From Arthrobacter terricola (lineage in GTDB: Bacteria; Actinomycetota; Actinomycetes; Actinomycetales; Micrococcaceae), in contig NZ_SMRU01000021.1 in assembly GCF_004354015.1 (NCBI RefSeq), positions 1 through 64,000 on the forward strand: 64,000 nucleotides of DNA. Direction: 5' to 3'. Positions within the stretch are counted from its first letter, which is position 1, and each line of letters starts with the position of its first letter. Position numbers and translations under genes: made by a program. The notes beneath the pieces were generated by a model that saw only the letters and a program-made list of their open reading frames with translations, ran no database searches and was not told the DNA's origin. Shown piece by piece: positions 24,938 to 33,996 of this stretch.

Positions 24938-26763
24938 TGGGTACTGGTCGGCATCGGGACTACGCCGGGTGCGCCGAGGATCCGGGCGTCACCCACGACA
25001 AGGCTAGCTCGCCCGTCCTTCCCGCATGTGGCCCCCTGCCACTGGATCTTGAGCCGCAGGACATTCGTCATGTCGACATTGATGGGAAACGCCTGCCCAT
25101 AGGAGACAGTCTGGCTGGAGACCTTCCGGCCGTCGGCGAAGACCTCCACGAGCACAGTTGACGAATTGCTCTGGGAATCGTCGGAGACTCCAGCCGTGGC
25201 TGCGAATGTCTGGTAATTCCTGCCGAGGTTGTATTCAACCGATGCGCCCTCGGGCGAATAGTCGCAGAATGTCGCAGAGAGCGAGTGCGGATAGGCGACC
25301 CCGGAAATGTTCGCCGAGCCCGAGGACATGCTCCCGTTGACGGCCGATTGGTCGGCGAGGTAGGTCGTTATTGCTGATCGCGAGACGGTGACTTTCATGA
25401 TGCCGAGGGTGGACAGGTCCGTTCCTGGCTGCGGGTCCTGGGTCAGCACGGTCCCGTCGGGCGAGCTCGGATCGAACTTGTCGGTGACCTGGAGTCGTGT
25501 CGAGGTGCCCAGGAGGCGTTGAGCGTCAGGGAGGAGCTTGCCGACGAGATTCGGCACTGTTCCGGGGGCTGCGGTGGCGGAAACCGACGCAGAGGATGTG
25601 GCGGACGGGGTGGAGGAGATCGTTGCAGTCGGTGTCGCGCTCAGGCTCGGGCTTGGTGAGTCATTCACTGCGGAAGTTGTCGTTGCTGAGGATGCGTTGG
25701 TCGCGGTCGGTCGGAGGAGCGTTGTAGCAAGGACACCCGCGAGCACCAAGGCGACTACCGCTACCGCTGCGCCGAGTATCAGGGCTTTGCGGCTCTTCCG
25801 GCCCGGACCGGAGGAGTTCGCCTCATTCCCCGTCTTGTTCAGGTTCGGCTCGACCACTGTTGGCGCCGCCAGCCCGGAGAACTGGGTGGGCGTTTCGGTC
25901 ACTGAGGGCCCTGGCGCCGGGGGCGGTTCGCTGAGGACCGGGGCGGCGGGTCCGTCGAGGGTCTGCGCCAGGGCTGTGAGCTGGAATGCCAGCGAGTGAG
26001 CCGAATCGGGGCGCTGCTCGGGGCGCTTGGAAAGGAGCCAGTGAATGAGGTCCCATAGTTCGTCCGGGATCCCCCCGGGCCGTCCCGGCGGCAGTTCGGC
26101 GGCCCGTTTGAGCACGGCGATCAGGGAGCCTCCTGCGAACGGCGTGACACCGCAACAGAGCTTGTACAGCATGACGCCCAGCGAGTACAGGTCCGCGGCC
26201 GGACTGGGCTCGCTTCCGTTGGCGAGTTCAGGGGCGATGTATTCGGGGGTCCCGACGAGCATGGTGCTCCGGGTTCTCTGCGAATCCGTGAGAACGGAGA
26301 CTCCGAAGTCGGTCACCTTGGGAGACGTCTCGGACCCGGTCGTGTCCAGCAGCACATTCTCCGGCTTCACGTCCCGGTGGACGACGCCCGCAGCGTGCAC
26401 AGCCGCGAGACCGGTTGCGATGCCGGCACCGAGCCGGCAGACCTCAGCAGGCGGAAGCGTTCCCTGTCCTGCAAGATAGGTAGCCAGGTTGGGGCCGTGG
26501 ATGCGTTCCATGACGATGGCGAGCGTTTCGCCTTCCACGACCAGGTCTTCAACATGCACGAGGTGAGGATCGGCAAGTGAGACGAGGATTCCTCGTTCCT
26601 GCACGAAGCGTGACACGACCGATTGATCCTGGGCCAGGTCCGGGTGGAGGACCTTGACAGCGAGATCGCGTCCGTCGACGTCTTCTGCAGCGAACACCTC
26701 CCCCATCGCGCCTCGCCCCAGGCTCTCGGTGATGGTGTATCGGCTGCCAAGCGGTCGGCTCAT
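24934..26763 (-). CDS. membrane Ser/Thr protein kinase with PASTA and NPCBM domains
   Basis: A 609-residue Hanks-type kinase. The glycine loop LGRGAMGEVF, Lys37, HRDVKPEN (D131, N136), DFG (D152) and GTPEYIAPEL are all intact. A membrane helix (327-350) leads to a Ser/Thr-rich stalk, one PASTA domain (about 396-456; VPNLVGKLLPDAQRLL) and a C-terminal NPCBM-like beta domain (about 478-605; VEYNLGRNYQTFAAT, VFADGRKVSSQTVSYGQ). PASTA binds muropeptides and NPCBM is a carbohydrate-binding module, so the sensor probably reads cell-wall material. It is translationally coupled to the FHA-ABC transporter. The intracellular juxtamembrane TPTQF is a plausible autophosphorylation site. Confidence 0.93.
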   Translation of the reverse strand: MSRPLGSRYTITESLGRGAMGEVFAAEDVDGRDLAVKVLHPDLAQDQSVVSRFVQERGILVSLADPHLVHVEDLVVEGETLAIVMERIHGPNLATYLAGQGTLPPAEVCRLGAGIATGLAAVHAAGVVHRDVKPENVLLDTTGSETSPKVTDFGVSVLTDSQRTRSTMLVGTPEYIAPELANGSEPSPAADLYSLGVMLYKLCCGVTPFAGGSLIAVLKRAAELPPGRPGGIPDELWDLIHWLLSKRPEQRPDSAHSLAFQLTALAQTLDGPAAPVLSEPPPAPGPSVTETPTQFSGLAAPTVVEPNLNKTGNEANSSGPGRKSRKALILGAAVAVVALVLAGVLATTLLRPTATNASSATTTSAVNDSPSPSLSATPTATISSTPSATSSASVSATAAPGTVPNLVGKLLPDAQRLLGTSTRLQVTDKFDPSSPDGTVLTQDPQPGTDLSTLGIMKVTVSRSAITTYLADQSAVNGSMSSGSANISGVAYPHSLSATFCDYSPEGASVEYNLGRNYQTFAATAGVSDDSQSNSSTVLVEVFADGRKVSSQTVSYGQAFPINVDMTNVLRLKIQWQGATCGKDGRASLVVGDARILGAPGVVPMPTSTQ

Positions 26764-26788
26764 CGGTGCTCTTCTCTCGTTCGTGCGT

Positions 26789-26824
26789 TGAGACCCGGCC
26801 GAGGATGTGATCGGTCGGGTCTCA
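26789..26824 (-). terminator. hairpin between lipoprotein and kinase genes
   Basis: TGAGACCCGGCCGA pairs with TCGGTCGGGTCTCA (13 of 14 bases) around an 8-base loop. It lies between the end of the lipoprotein gene (26872) and the kinase start (26763), as expected for a terminator or an attenuator. No clear T-run follows. Confidence 0.45.
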
Positions 26825-26871
26825 GATTTAGTGACTGCTTCATGGGTTCGTTGATCGGTTCGGTCGGACGC

Positions 26872-27288
26872 TCACGAGGAGGGTTGGCCGCAGTGCTGCT
26901 TGACGTACGCATCGACACGGCTCATCGGTCCCGCATTGACGATCGCTCCGCCGATGACGGCCTTCCAGTCCCCGGAAACCGCCGCGTCTTCCTGCTTGGC
27001 CCATGCATCCCTGACGGATTCCGTGTCGCTGCGGATCTCCTCCGGGGCAACGTCCGCCATGTCTTTCCACATGCTCTTGAGATCACCGATGGCACTTGCG
27101 GCATTCAGGAGACCGTCGAGGGGATTCTTGCTGTTGGGGTCAACGTTCATCGCGCTCAGATAGAGCGACTTGTGCTTTTCCATTGCCGCGCAATAGGCCT
27201 GTACCGACCGCGGCGATGAGCAGCCTGTTGTCATTACCAGTCCTACGACAATTCCCGCGGCCGCCAGGCCCCTGATCTTGTGGCTCAC
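26872..27288 (-). CDS. hypothetical lipoprotein
   Basis: A 138-residue lipoprotein with signal GLAAAGIVVGLVMTTGC (lipid-anchor Cys near residue 23). The mature part is helical, starts with VQAYCAAMEKHK and ends with KQHCGQPSS, so the two Cys could pair. GTG at 27288 follows GAGGGG. Lipoproteins of this type (C-x-A-x2-E...C near the end) are common in actinobacteria, function unknown. Its promoter region carries operator-like site 4. Confidence 0.7.
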   Translation of the reverse strand: MSHKIRGLAAAGIVVGLVMTTGCSSPRSVQAYCAAMEKHKSLYLSAMNVDPNSKNPLDGLLNAASAIGDLKSMWKDMADVAPEEIRSDTESVRDAWAKQEDAAVSGDWKAVIGGAIVNAGPMSRVDAYVKQHCGQPSS

Positions 27289-27392
27289 CGGCCCCTCCCC
27301 TCGACATTCCCCTGCTGCCCGTTCCGTGCACGCCCCGATTCTCCCTTGAGCCTGAACTTTAGGCAGTGTCCAGGTGCAAGTTGCGGCCAGGA

Positions 27393-27412
27393 CGTGGGCC
27401 GTTCGGGGGACA
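27393..27412 (-). promoter_or_regulatory. operator-like 20-bp palindrome (site 4)
   Basis: Read on the minus strand: TGTCCCCCGAACGGCCCACG. The first 14 bases fit the consensus closely; the right arm is weaker. It lies 105 bases upstream of the lipoprotein start. Confidence 0.5.
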
Positions 27413-27522
27413 TCCTCCAGGCTCCAGCCAAATTCGTCCCGGAAAGGCCCGTTTTCCGCAGACGAATCCGGTCCGCAGCTCGCTTCCGCCCAGCGACATA
27501 CCGCAGTAGGTTCGGAGGCAAA

Positions 27523-28503
27523 TCAGATGCCCACGTAAGTTGAATTTTCATCATCGTCTTCCGGGGCAAACACGACGGTTATTGAGGGGACTGACCCAAC
27601 AGGGCGGGCCCGCACCGTCAACTTCCCGGGTCCGCGACGCACTTCGAGGATGTTTTTGATGCATTCCTCGGTCTCTTCGATCTTCTCTGTCGGGATGACT
27701 CCGCCGCTGTCATCGAGCAGGTTGACGGAAATGCCAAGTGTTCGGGCTCTTTCCGCTTGCTCGAGGATCGCGCGGGTTGCTAGATAGCCTCCCCGGATGG
27801 TGTCCCGGATGCGCGCCTCGATATGGAGCATCGTGTCGCGGTCATGCGGTGAAATGTCGTCCGGCGTGGTTGCGGCCAGCCGGAGAGGTGGACCTGCGAG
27901 ATCTTGAACTTCCCGCGCCCAAGTTGACGCTTGAACAGACCTTGCACGGGCTCGGGCGGCGTCATCCAGGAGCCGGAGTGCCTGACGGGTCTTCGCCCGT
28001 GCCTGTCGGTCGTTGAGGTCCAGGAACCGTGCCAGGACGATCGCTGTGGCCACGAAGATTACGGGGAGGATGGCCAAGTTGACCCCCTCGTCGATGCCGT
28101 CCTGGGTGCCGGCGGACCAGACGAGGGTAAGCACTGCGAAGACCACGATCCCTGCGGCGGCTTGGATGGGCCTTCCCCTGAGTGCGACCACAATGAAGAG
28201 GCACTGGAGGGCTCCGGGGTGCCAGTCCGCGTACCCGGGCCACCCGATCGGCGGGAGCCCTGGTTGCACAAGGAGAGTCACAATAATCGCCCCTGCGGCG
28301 AGAATCCACGCCGTGACGGCTGGGAGCTGCCTGGGTCCCGGGAAGAGTGACACGACCATCATGAGGCCGTATCCGGCCATCGCGGTGATGCTGAGCTCCG
28401 GCAGTGCGCTCACGGCGAGGGCGGAGAGCCCCAGAGCGACCTGCAAAGTGGCAAAAGCGATAGCCAAAATCACGAGCAGTGATGTGGGAATTGCCTTAGT
28501 CAT
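27523..28503 (-). CDS. membrane accessory sensor of two-component operon 1 (no ATPase domain)
   Basis: A 326-residue protein: about five or six membrane helices in the first half, then a coiled helical segment (RQALRLLDDAARARARSV) and a dimerisation-like region (LHIEARIRDTIRGGYLATRA, AERARTLGISVNLLDDSGG), ending in short strands. It has no N, G1 or G2 ATP-binding boxes, so it is not a kinase by itself. It is paralogous to 43400-44398, which occupies the same place in the second operon. ATG at 28503 overlaps the kinase stop by eight bases. Likely a co-sensor of the kinase; this is inference. Confidence 0.75.
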   Translation of the reverse strand: MTKAIPTSLLVILAIAFATLQVALGLSALAVSALPELSITAMAGYGLMMVVSLFPGPRQLPAVTAWILAAGAIIVTLLVQPGLPPIGWPGYADWHPGALQCLFIVVALRGRPIQAAAGIVVFAVLTLVWSAGTQDGIDEGVNLAILPVIFVATAIVLARFLDLNDRQARAKTRQALRLLDDAARARARSVQASTWAREVQDLAGPPLRLAATTPDDISPHDRDTMLHIEARIRDTIRGGYLATRAILEQAERARTLGISVNLLDDSGGVIPTEKIEETEECIKNILEVRRGPGKLTVRARPVGSVPSITVVFAPEDDDENSTYVGI

Positions 28504-29689
28504 GGCCCGTATTCCACTCCAGGATGATCCGTGTTCCCTGGCCGGGAGCCGAGACAACAGACGCAACACCCCCGACGTCGGACATGCGCTGAACCATGGA
28601 GAGCCGGATGCCGAGCCGCCTCTGGCTTACCCCGTCCGGGTCGAATCCGCGGCCATTGTCTGCAATTTCAACTCGAAGGCGTCCCGGCGCAGCGAGCAGG
28701 GACACATTGATCCTTACAGCGTTTGCCCCTGAGTGACGGCTCGCGTTATCGACGGCGGTGTATGTCGCCTCGATAATGGCCGATGCGACAATACCGGGAA
28801 CGATGACGTCGGCGTCAGGCGGCACCTGCGAGTAGATGTCGACGGGAAGGAACGCGGTGTTTTCTGAGATCGTCTGCAGGCGCGCGGGTATTTCCGACGC
28901 GGGTACGGGGTCGACGGCAAGTTGTCCGACTGCGTAACCTTCGAGCTGACGCAGTCCTTCGGCGGCGGCCTTCGACGCCGAACTCCGCTCGGCCAGGGTG
29001 GCTGCCCTGCCGGTCCGAGCGACCAAGACGAGCGCCGTCATGACGGTGTCATGAAGGAGTGCTGCGAGACGGTGTCTCTCGGCGAGGTCTGCCCGGGCAG
29101 ATGCCGACTCCTGATAGGCCTCGACGGCTTCTTCCTCGGCGCTGTCTGACTGCCGCGCGCCCAGACGCATCGCCTGGATCGCGACTGATAGCGCGATGCC
29201 GACAATGGCCGCGTAGGCGGCGTCCTGCACGGCGACTTCTGCCCAGGCCGCGCCCCCCGATGGCGTAGCGCGGACGAGAGCAAACATGGTGGCGGTGGCA
29301 ATGGCGTACATCGAGGCAGTCCATGGTCCGGTCGCCCCGGCGAGGCAGGTCGTTCCCAACATCAGGAAGTGCCAGAGCCACGGAGGTCCTGTCTCCGGCC
29401 CGGGGTGGCCAAGGGGCCAAAGGGTCAAGCCGACGGCGACGAGAGCCGCGAACGAGCCCATCGCCGAACGAGCCAGACTTCCCCGGATTGCCGCGGCCAA
29501 GATCACCGTCAGAGAGAATGCGATCCCGCCTCCGAAGACGATGCCCCACCAGAGCGCCGTGGAGGGCATCTCGACCACAAGATCGCCGACGGCGCGCGCG
29601 CTAACAGCGATCGCGAACACGGCAATGGATCGGGCAATGACTGTCTCTGCGGCTGCGCGGTGCGTTCTGACCCGAGCGGCCGCAGCCAC
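28496..29689 (-). CDS. NarL-family membrane histidine kinase (operon 1)
   Basis: A 397-residue sensor kinase with about six membrane helices (residues 20-175), then a HisKA_3-like motif LAALLHDTVMTAL (H213) and a GHKL ATPase domain: N-box DNASRHSG (N315), G1 DNGRGF, G2 RLGIRLSM and GQGTRI. It should autophosphorylate on H213 and donate to the response regulator whose gene directly precedes it. GTG at 29689 overlaps the regulator stop by one base. No large extracellular domain is present, so the signal is probably in the membrane. Paralogue: 44395-45597. Confidence 0.88.
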   Translation of the reverse strand: MAAAARVRTHRAAAETVIARSIAVFAIAVSARAVGDLVVEMPSTALWWGIVFGGGIAFSLTVILAAAIRGSLARSAMGSFAALVAVGLTLWPLGHPGPETGPPWLWHFLMLGTTCLAGATGPWTASMYAIATATMFALVRATPSGGAAWAEVAVQDAAYAAIVGIALSVAIQAMRLGARQSDSAEEEAVEAYQESASARADLAERHRLAALLHDTVMTALVLVARTGRAATLAERSSASKAAAEGLRQLEGYAVGQLAVDPVPASEIPARLQTISENTAFLPVDIYSQVPPDADVIVPGIVASAIIEATYTAVDNASRHSGANAVRINVSLLAAPGRLRVEIADNGRGFDPDGVSQRRLGIRLSMVQRMSDVGGVASVVSAPGQGTRIILEWNTGHD

Positions 29690-30420
29690 TAGTTTGACCC
29701 CGGAATGACCGGTGGAAGGATGCCGTCTTCGATCGCGTTTTTGTAGAGATGGACTTTCTGGGTCGCCGGCCTGTCCTGTGCCTGGTACTTGGCCTTTGCC
29801 CGGTCGATGTAGGTTTTCGCGGAGCTGCTCTTACAGCCCATACGGACCGCGGTCTCGGCGATGCTCAACCCAGAGGCGTACAGGCCAACCGCTTCTTGTT
29901 CCTGCTTTGTTAGGGAGTTGCGGGTGAATTCGCGGTCGTTGTCCAGGACCGCAGCGAATTCGCGGCAGATTATTGGCCGGCCCGCATGAACGTCCCTGAC
30001 CATGTCCATCAGTTTGATCATCGGCTCGGCCTTGCGGACGTAGCCGACTGCGCCGGCCGACATGGCGTCCCGCAATGCGGCAGGATCGTCGGCGAGCGAG
30101 TAGATGACGACCTCGCAGCCGTGTTGCCGCAACCGGTAGATGTTCATCTTTGTGTTGGACCCGTCGGCCAGGGAAAGGTCGAGCGCGACGACTTCGCACA
30201 CTCCAGTGCCCGCCCCGATGAGTACATCCACACTGGGAGCGTCCTTGGTCACCCTGATCGGCTGCTCCGATACGCGCGCCTCCTGAAACGCGTAGCCGGC
30301 GACGCCGACGCGAATCGCTTCATGGTCATCGACCACACCAAGCCGGATCGGTTGCGGTCGCCCTTCATCGCCTGCGAGCTCCCGTCCACGGTAACTCGGC
30401 TGATATGACTGAATCCCCAT
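29689..30420 (-). CDS. LuxR/NarL-type response regulator (operon 1)
   Basis: A 243-residue regulator. Receiver: acidic pair D31-D32, phosphorylation site VALDLSLADGS (D81), switch Ser in VIYSLA and K130 in YVRKAE. The C-terminal LuxR helix-turn-helix starts LTKQEQEAVGLYASGLSIAE and contains TYIDRAKAKYQAQDR. A 24-residue N-terminal extension precedes the receiver. AGGGGGAC precedes the ATG. First gene of the operon regulator-kinase-co-sensor. Its paralogue is at 45594. It is a candidate binder of the operator motif that recurs in this region. Confidence 0.9.
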   Translation of the reverse strand: MGIQSYQPSYRGRELAGDEGRPQPIRLGVVDDHEAIRVGVAGYAFQEARVSEQPIRVTKDAPSVDVLIGAGTGVCEVVALDLSLADGSNTKMNIYRLRQHGCEVVIYSLADDPAALRDAMSAGAVGYVRKAEPMIKLMDMVRDVHAGRPIICREFAAVLDNDREFTRNSLTKQEQEAVGLYASGLSIAETAVRMGCKSSSAKTYIDRAKAKYQAQDRPATQKVHLYKNAIEDGILPPVIPGSN

Positions 30421-30840
30421 TCCGTCCCCCTAGAACACGCCATCTGCGAGGAGGCAGGCCCTCCTGACAGCACAGTCTAGGGTCGTCGATCACGCGTTAA
30501 ATCCAGTTGCCGGATCATTACGTATGACAATATTAGTCATGTCTAATACCGCGGATGGAGAGCCCGCATGACCTCCATCGTCAATCCTGAGCCATGTAAA
30601 CAGGCTCTTCGTGCGACATGAGCCCAGCTGCTCTAAGCGAGGAAACCTGACTACGAGAACTTCATCACTGGCGTCGGATAATTGCCGAGTGCGCCACCGG
30701 CCCGTGTGATCGACAGCTTTCGGTAGGTTGGCCCACACCAGATTTGGAGTCTAGAGCCGTGGGCGCCTTGCCAGCTGAATGGTGCAGGACCGTCCCGGAG
30801 CCAATCTTTTTGGCTGCCAACTACCGGGGCAGCACAACCA
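30421..30840. other. intergenic, no supportable gene
   Basis: About 420 bases upstream of the response regulator. The only structure I can support is the palindrome at 30531; ORFs here lack ribosome sites and protein-like composition. Confidence 0.45.
30531..30548. promoter_or_regulatory. AT-rich palindrome upstream of response regulator
   Basis: TATTAGTCATGTCTAATA: six-base arms with a CATG centre, 111 bases upstream of the response-regulator start in otherwise GC-rich DNA. A candidate operator; it differs from the ten-site motif. Confidence 0.35.
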
Positions 30841-31107
30841 CTAAAGGCCAGCGAGAGTGGAGTCCGAGCCCTGCAGCGCACAGTACGCTTTGGCCGAGAG
30901 CTTATAGGCGCCGATCTTGAGGACCGACTCGCTTTGGCCTTTGTCCTTCAGGATCTGTTGGATGACCTTCGTCTGGTCGTCGGTGGACATCCTGTTGTAG
31001 TCAGAGCACTTCGTGTTTGCTCCTTGGTTCGCAGAACATGCTGTAAGCGAAAGCGCGGTCAGAACGACCACCACGGTTGCCAATGCGGTTTTCTTCAAGT
31101 TCCCCAC
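30841..31107 (-). CDS. small two-Cys lipoprotein
   Basis: An 88-residue lipoprotein: signal TALATVVVVLTALSLTAC, then a 60-residue mature part with CSDYNRMSTDDQTKVIQQIL and a second Cys in AKAYCALQGSD. This layout, Cys-helix-helix-Cys, resembles HdeA-like acid-stress chaperone folds and is shared with 40100-40423, so the two are probably paralogues. GTG at 31107 has AAAGGAGCA upstream. Confidence 0.7.
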   Translation of the reverse strand: MGNLKKTALATVVVVLTALSLTACSANQGANTKCSDYNRMSTDDQTKVIQQILKDKGQSESVLKIGAYKLSAKAYCALQGSDSTLAGL

Positions 31108-31169
31108 GGTACTGCTCCTTTTCTGTTTGGGCGTTCCATTCGGGATTTGGAACGTCTCGGAATTTTCGA

Positions 31170-31685
31170 TCAGTCCTCATGGCAGATCACCACTTCAAGT
31201 GCGGGGTCGGCCGAACGTAAGGCCAGTTCGATGTCTTTGCGCATCCACTCCAGGTTCTCCCTGGCCACAGGCGTGCCACCGTGCTCAAGCCACCGGACTA
31301 CGTCCAGAGTGACCGTCGACCCCGCTCCCCGCGGGCTTGCAGCGACTGCAGCTTCGAGGAATGTGACCAGGCGGTTGCTCATCGAGTACCTCAAGCAGTT
31401 CGGGGTGCGTTCAACAAGCCGGACGTCGCCGTGAAGCGCATCGGAGCCAGCCACCGCTGAGAGCTCTGCATCGATCGCCTTGAGTGCCATTTCAGGAGCG
31501 AGGCCGGACCGATACTCGACAGTGTCCGAGAACATCTGCTTGGCCCGCTCGTGCTCGCTGGCAAAAACCGACTTGCAGTTGACCGATTTGACCCCCAAAA
31601 TAGTCCTTCTCGCGATGACCACACAGAGGAGCGCGATGACTGCGAGGGTCGCGGCTACGATGACGAACCAAACTGCCTGGTTCAC
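31170..31685 (-). CDS. single-pass membrane protein
   Basis: A 171-residue protein: one N-terminal helix (AVWFVIVAATLAVIALLCVVIA), a basic stop (RRTILGVK) and a soluble, mainly helical domain (HERAKQMFSDTVEYRSGL, VARENLEWMRKDIELALRSA). Cytoplasmic orientation of the domain is likely from the RR after the helix. GTG at 31685 follows GGAGGGGCA; a longer frame to 31733 is possible. Family not recognised. It is upstream of the small lipoprotein gene on the same strand. Confidence 0.55.
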   Translation of the reverse strand: MNQAVWFVIVAATLAVIALLCVVIARRTILGVKSVNCKSVFASEHERAKQMFSDTVEYRSGLAPEMALKAIDAELSAVAGSDALHGDVRLVERTPNCLRYSMSNRLVTFLEAAVAASPRGAGSTVTLDVVRWLEHGGTPVARENLEWMRKDIELALRSADPALEVVICHED

Positions 31686-31780
31686 TGCCCCTCCATATTC
31701 GACGGAATGGCCTACAACTAGACCCAAGACCATCAGCTCCGAACCCGACGCACCATGGGGAGCCGGTTTCCAGCTCCGGA

Positions 31781-32440
31781 TTGTCCTCTGATCGGCGGAC
31801 GGTCTTGCGGCATCGAGTCCCTATAGTCCCCCATTTGGGGGACGCGGCAGGAACCGGCATTGATCCCTTCGAGGTTTCCTGCGATCACCCATCCGCTAAT
31901 TTGTGGCGGCTGTTTCGAGCAAGGAAGCTTTGGCGGCAGGCGCGTCCAATGGGAGCGCAGCGACCTCTTCAAGTGCTGGACGTCCCGAAATCGGGATGTG
32001 TCAACGGCAGCTTGGAAGTGACCGGTGGCGGCATTTTGTTTTGCCCGCTGCTTGAATCCAAAGGGTCCCCGCCACCTCTCGCGATTGCGCTTCGCTGCGC
32101 TGGTGGTCGAGTCGTTCCAAGGTCTTCGGTCCCGTTGTACGTCACAGTGATTCCCGACGCCGGGGAAAGCGATCTCTTCGAAACCCTCGACGCCTTCGAC
32201 CGGGACTTGGCCAACCTGGAGGAGATGTTCACAAGCGAAGGCACTGGCTTGATGGGCGAGGCCGGCTTTTATGACGGCGCCGGTGGAGACTCACGTGTCG
32301 GCATGCACGCCCTGAGTACCACTGGCACCGCTACGGTTTCGTGCCCGTCACCAAGTACTCCCACGAGCCTCCCGGCCCTCTCGCCTGAGATCCACCCCCT
32401 CATCACACACTCACCGTTTCAAAAGCAGCTGGGCCAGTTG
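31781..32440 (+). pseudogene. probably degraded hypothetical gene
   Basis: A stretch around 32000-32280 encodes protein-like sequence (GSLEVTGGGILFCPLLE, SDLFETLDAFDRDLANLEEM), but what precedes and follows it in the same frame does not. After 32285 another frame reads more naturally (EYHWHRYGFVPVTKYSHEPP) to a stop at about 32380. I therefore regard it as a frameshifted remnant. It lies divergent from the 31685 membrane gene with operator-like site 5 between them. Confidence 0.35.
31825..31844. promoter_or_regulatory. operator-like 20-bp palindrome (site 5)
   Basis: AGTCCCCCATTTGGGGGACG: a perfect inverted repeat with eight-base arms (GTCCCCCA/TGGGGGAC) and a TT centre. It is the most symmetrical copy of the motif, 140 bases upstream of the 31685 membrane gene. 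Confidence 0.65.
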
Positions 32441-32458
32441 TCCCCCGAATGGGTCACA
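32439..32458 (+). promoter_or_regulatory. operator-like 20-bp palindrome (site 6)
   Basis: TGTCCCCCGAATGGGTCACA, 110 bases upstream of the lipoprotein start at 32568. A TATGGT -10-like element lies downstream near 32508. Confidence 0.65.
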
Positions 32459-32567
32459 TCATGCCGGCACGTGACATTCCCACCGACTAGCAGACCTTCG
32501 ATCGGGTATGGTAGCGCAGCGGGAGCCCATGGCGAGTTTTCACACTAAGTGAAGGATCGGAAATTAC

Positions 32568-33005
32568 GTGCAATTCAGTAGCCTTCAAACAACAACCTGT
32601 GGGATCGCGGTCCTCGCGGTACTACTGACGGCATGCTCGTCAGTAGTCGAGGTATCATCACGGGCTTCATCAGAGTCTTCGACACAGTCGGCAGATCCGT
32701 CACCGGGACCCAGCACTGCGTTGAAGGGCGGTTGCAAGTCCGGCGGAAGCCATGCGGTTCAATATCGAGCCCTTACTTCCGGCCCTGCGACAGTGAACTG
32801 GGACAACACTTTAAAATCCGAGAGTGAGTCAACGGAGATCGCTACGGATTGGCAAACATCCTATGACGACCACAATTGCCAAGGTTTCCAGATGAGTGTG
32901 ACTGCGTCAGGACCGGACAACGTAGGCTGTGAAATTTGGGTCGACAAGGTGCTGCGAGCTCGGCAAGCCCCTACCGGAAAGAACGCGAGTTGTTCGTACT
33001 TTTAA
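32568..33005 (+). CDS. MmpS-like small lipoprotein
   Basis: A 145-residue lipoprotein: signal GIAVLAVLLTAC (anchor Cys near 23), a Ser-rich linker, then a beta-sandwich-like domain (HAVQYRALTSGPATVNWDN, GFQMSVTASGPDNVGCEIWV, NASCSYF) with Cys residues near the end. The last three strands recall MmpS-type accessory proteins, in which a Cys pair closes the sandwich. No transporter gene is adjacent. GTG at 32568 has GAAGGA upstream at a long spacing. Confidence 0.65.
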   Translation: MQFSSLQTTTCGIAVLAVLLTACSSVVEVSSRASSESSTQSADPSPGPSTALKGGCKSGGSHAVQYRALTSGPATVNWDNTLKSESESTEIATDWQTSYDDHNCQGFQMSVTASGPDNVGCEIWVDKVLRARQAPTGKNASCSYF

Positions 33006-33488
33006 CTCCGTGCTTTCTGCTTAGAACACCTGCGCCCGTCATCAAAATTTCGCAGCCCTTCTTGTGAACCGACACGCAAGCCCAGCCATCGGAGACGCTA
33101 GGCACCGCAAGCGGGGTGTTTGACGTGAACGTGGTCGCCGGTCATGCTCGGGTTCCAGTAGACCTAAACGAGCTTCGGGATATGCCGAAAGGTACCGGAA
33201 GGCCCCCACGCGGGTGTCGACCACAACCCTGTTCCGTAAAAGATCCAGCCAGACTGAACTGTACGAGCAGCTTGCGGTCGATGCTGCTGCCTCTACGTCT
33301 GCCCCGTTACGACTCATCGATATAGTTCGTCGACACGGCAGACCGTCGTCTCGGCCGGGTCAAGATCCGTGGGCGGCCGCCCCGCCCTTCGAGACGTCAA
33401 TCTGGAAAGACAAGAAGGAGTCCGAATCACTCAGGGCTCACGTTGGGCACCGTTTGTGAGATGACGAGTTAGCCGTGGTTTGTCACGA
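33006..33488. other. intergenic, no supportable gene
   Basis: About 480 bases. Two short plus-strand frames (33116, 33214) have some helical-looking segments (SSQTELYEQLAVDAAAST) but no ribosome site or continuity; they may be debris of an old gene. Confidence 0.4.
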
Positions 33489-33996
33489 TCACGATGCATC
33501 GGAGGCAGTCCCGGCCCGAAGGTCGAACCGGTGTCCTTTCGGGTTCGAGGGCTGTAGAGCCAAAACCAGCAATGCAATTCCCCCAAGAAACGGGACGAGC
33601 CGAAGGAATACCAGCCAAGAACTGAAATTCCCATCGTGCAGCCGGCGAACAAGCAAAGCCAGTCCCGGCAGGAAAGTCACGACGTTCCACAGCATAATGA
33701 ATGTTCCAAACAGGACCACGGATGGAAGTACTGCGCTGCTTGCCATATGCAGCGGCATGGTCGCCGGTCGCGCCCACGGCAACGCAAAGAACAACCAAGC
33801 AAAGCGTGACGACGGCAGACACCAGCGCCCATCGCCAGTACTCGCTTCTACTAGCTCGGCCGGTGAACGTCACGTACTTCCGCCAGAACCTGTCGATCGC
33901 GGCGGATGTTGAGACACCGTAATGGGGCTCCCACAAGGGCACTTCCGAAGCAATCTCGCCAGTCTGGTATTGCGGGTGTTGTGAAGGCTTTGTCAC
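33489..33996 (-). pseudogene. frameshifted DUF805 membrane protein gene
   Basis: GTG at 33996 with AGGAG seven bases upstream opens a frame with the DUF805 signature: PLWEPHYGVSTSAAIDRFW, then KYVTFTGRASRSEYWRWALV and the first helix. Near 33770-33790 the homology moves to another frame, which supplies the remaining helices and the motif LPGLALLVRRLHDGNFSSWL, ending ALQPSNPKGHRFDL as family members do. One base change in frame would restore an about 165-residue protein. Function of DUF805 is unknown. Confidence 0.7.
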
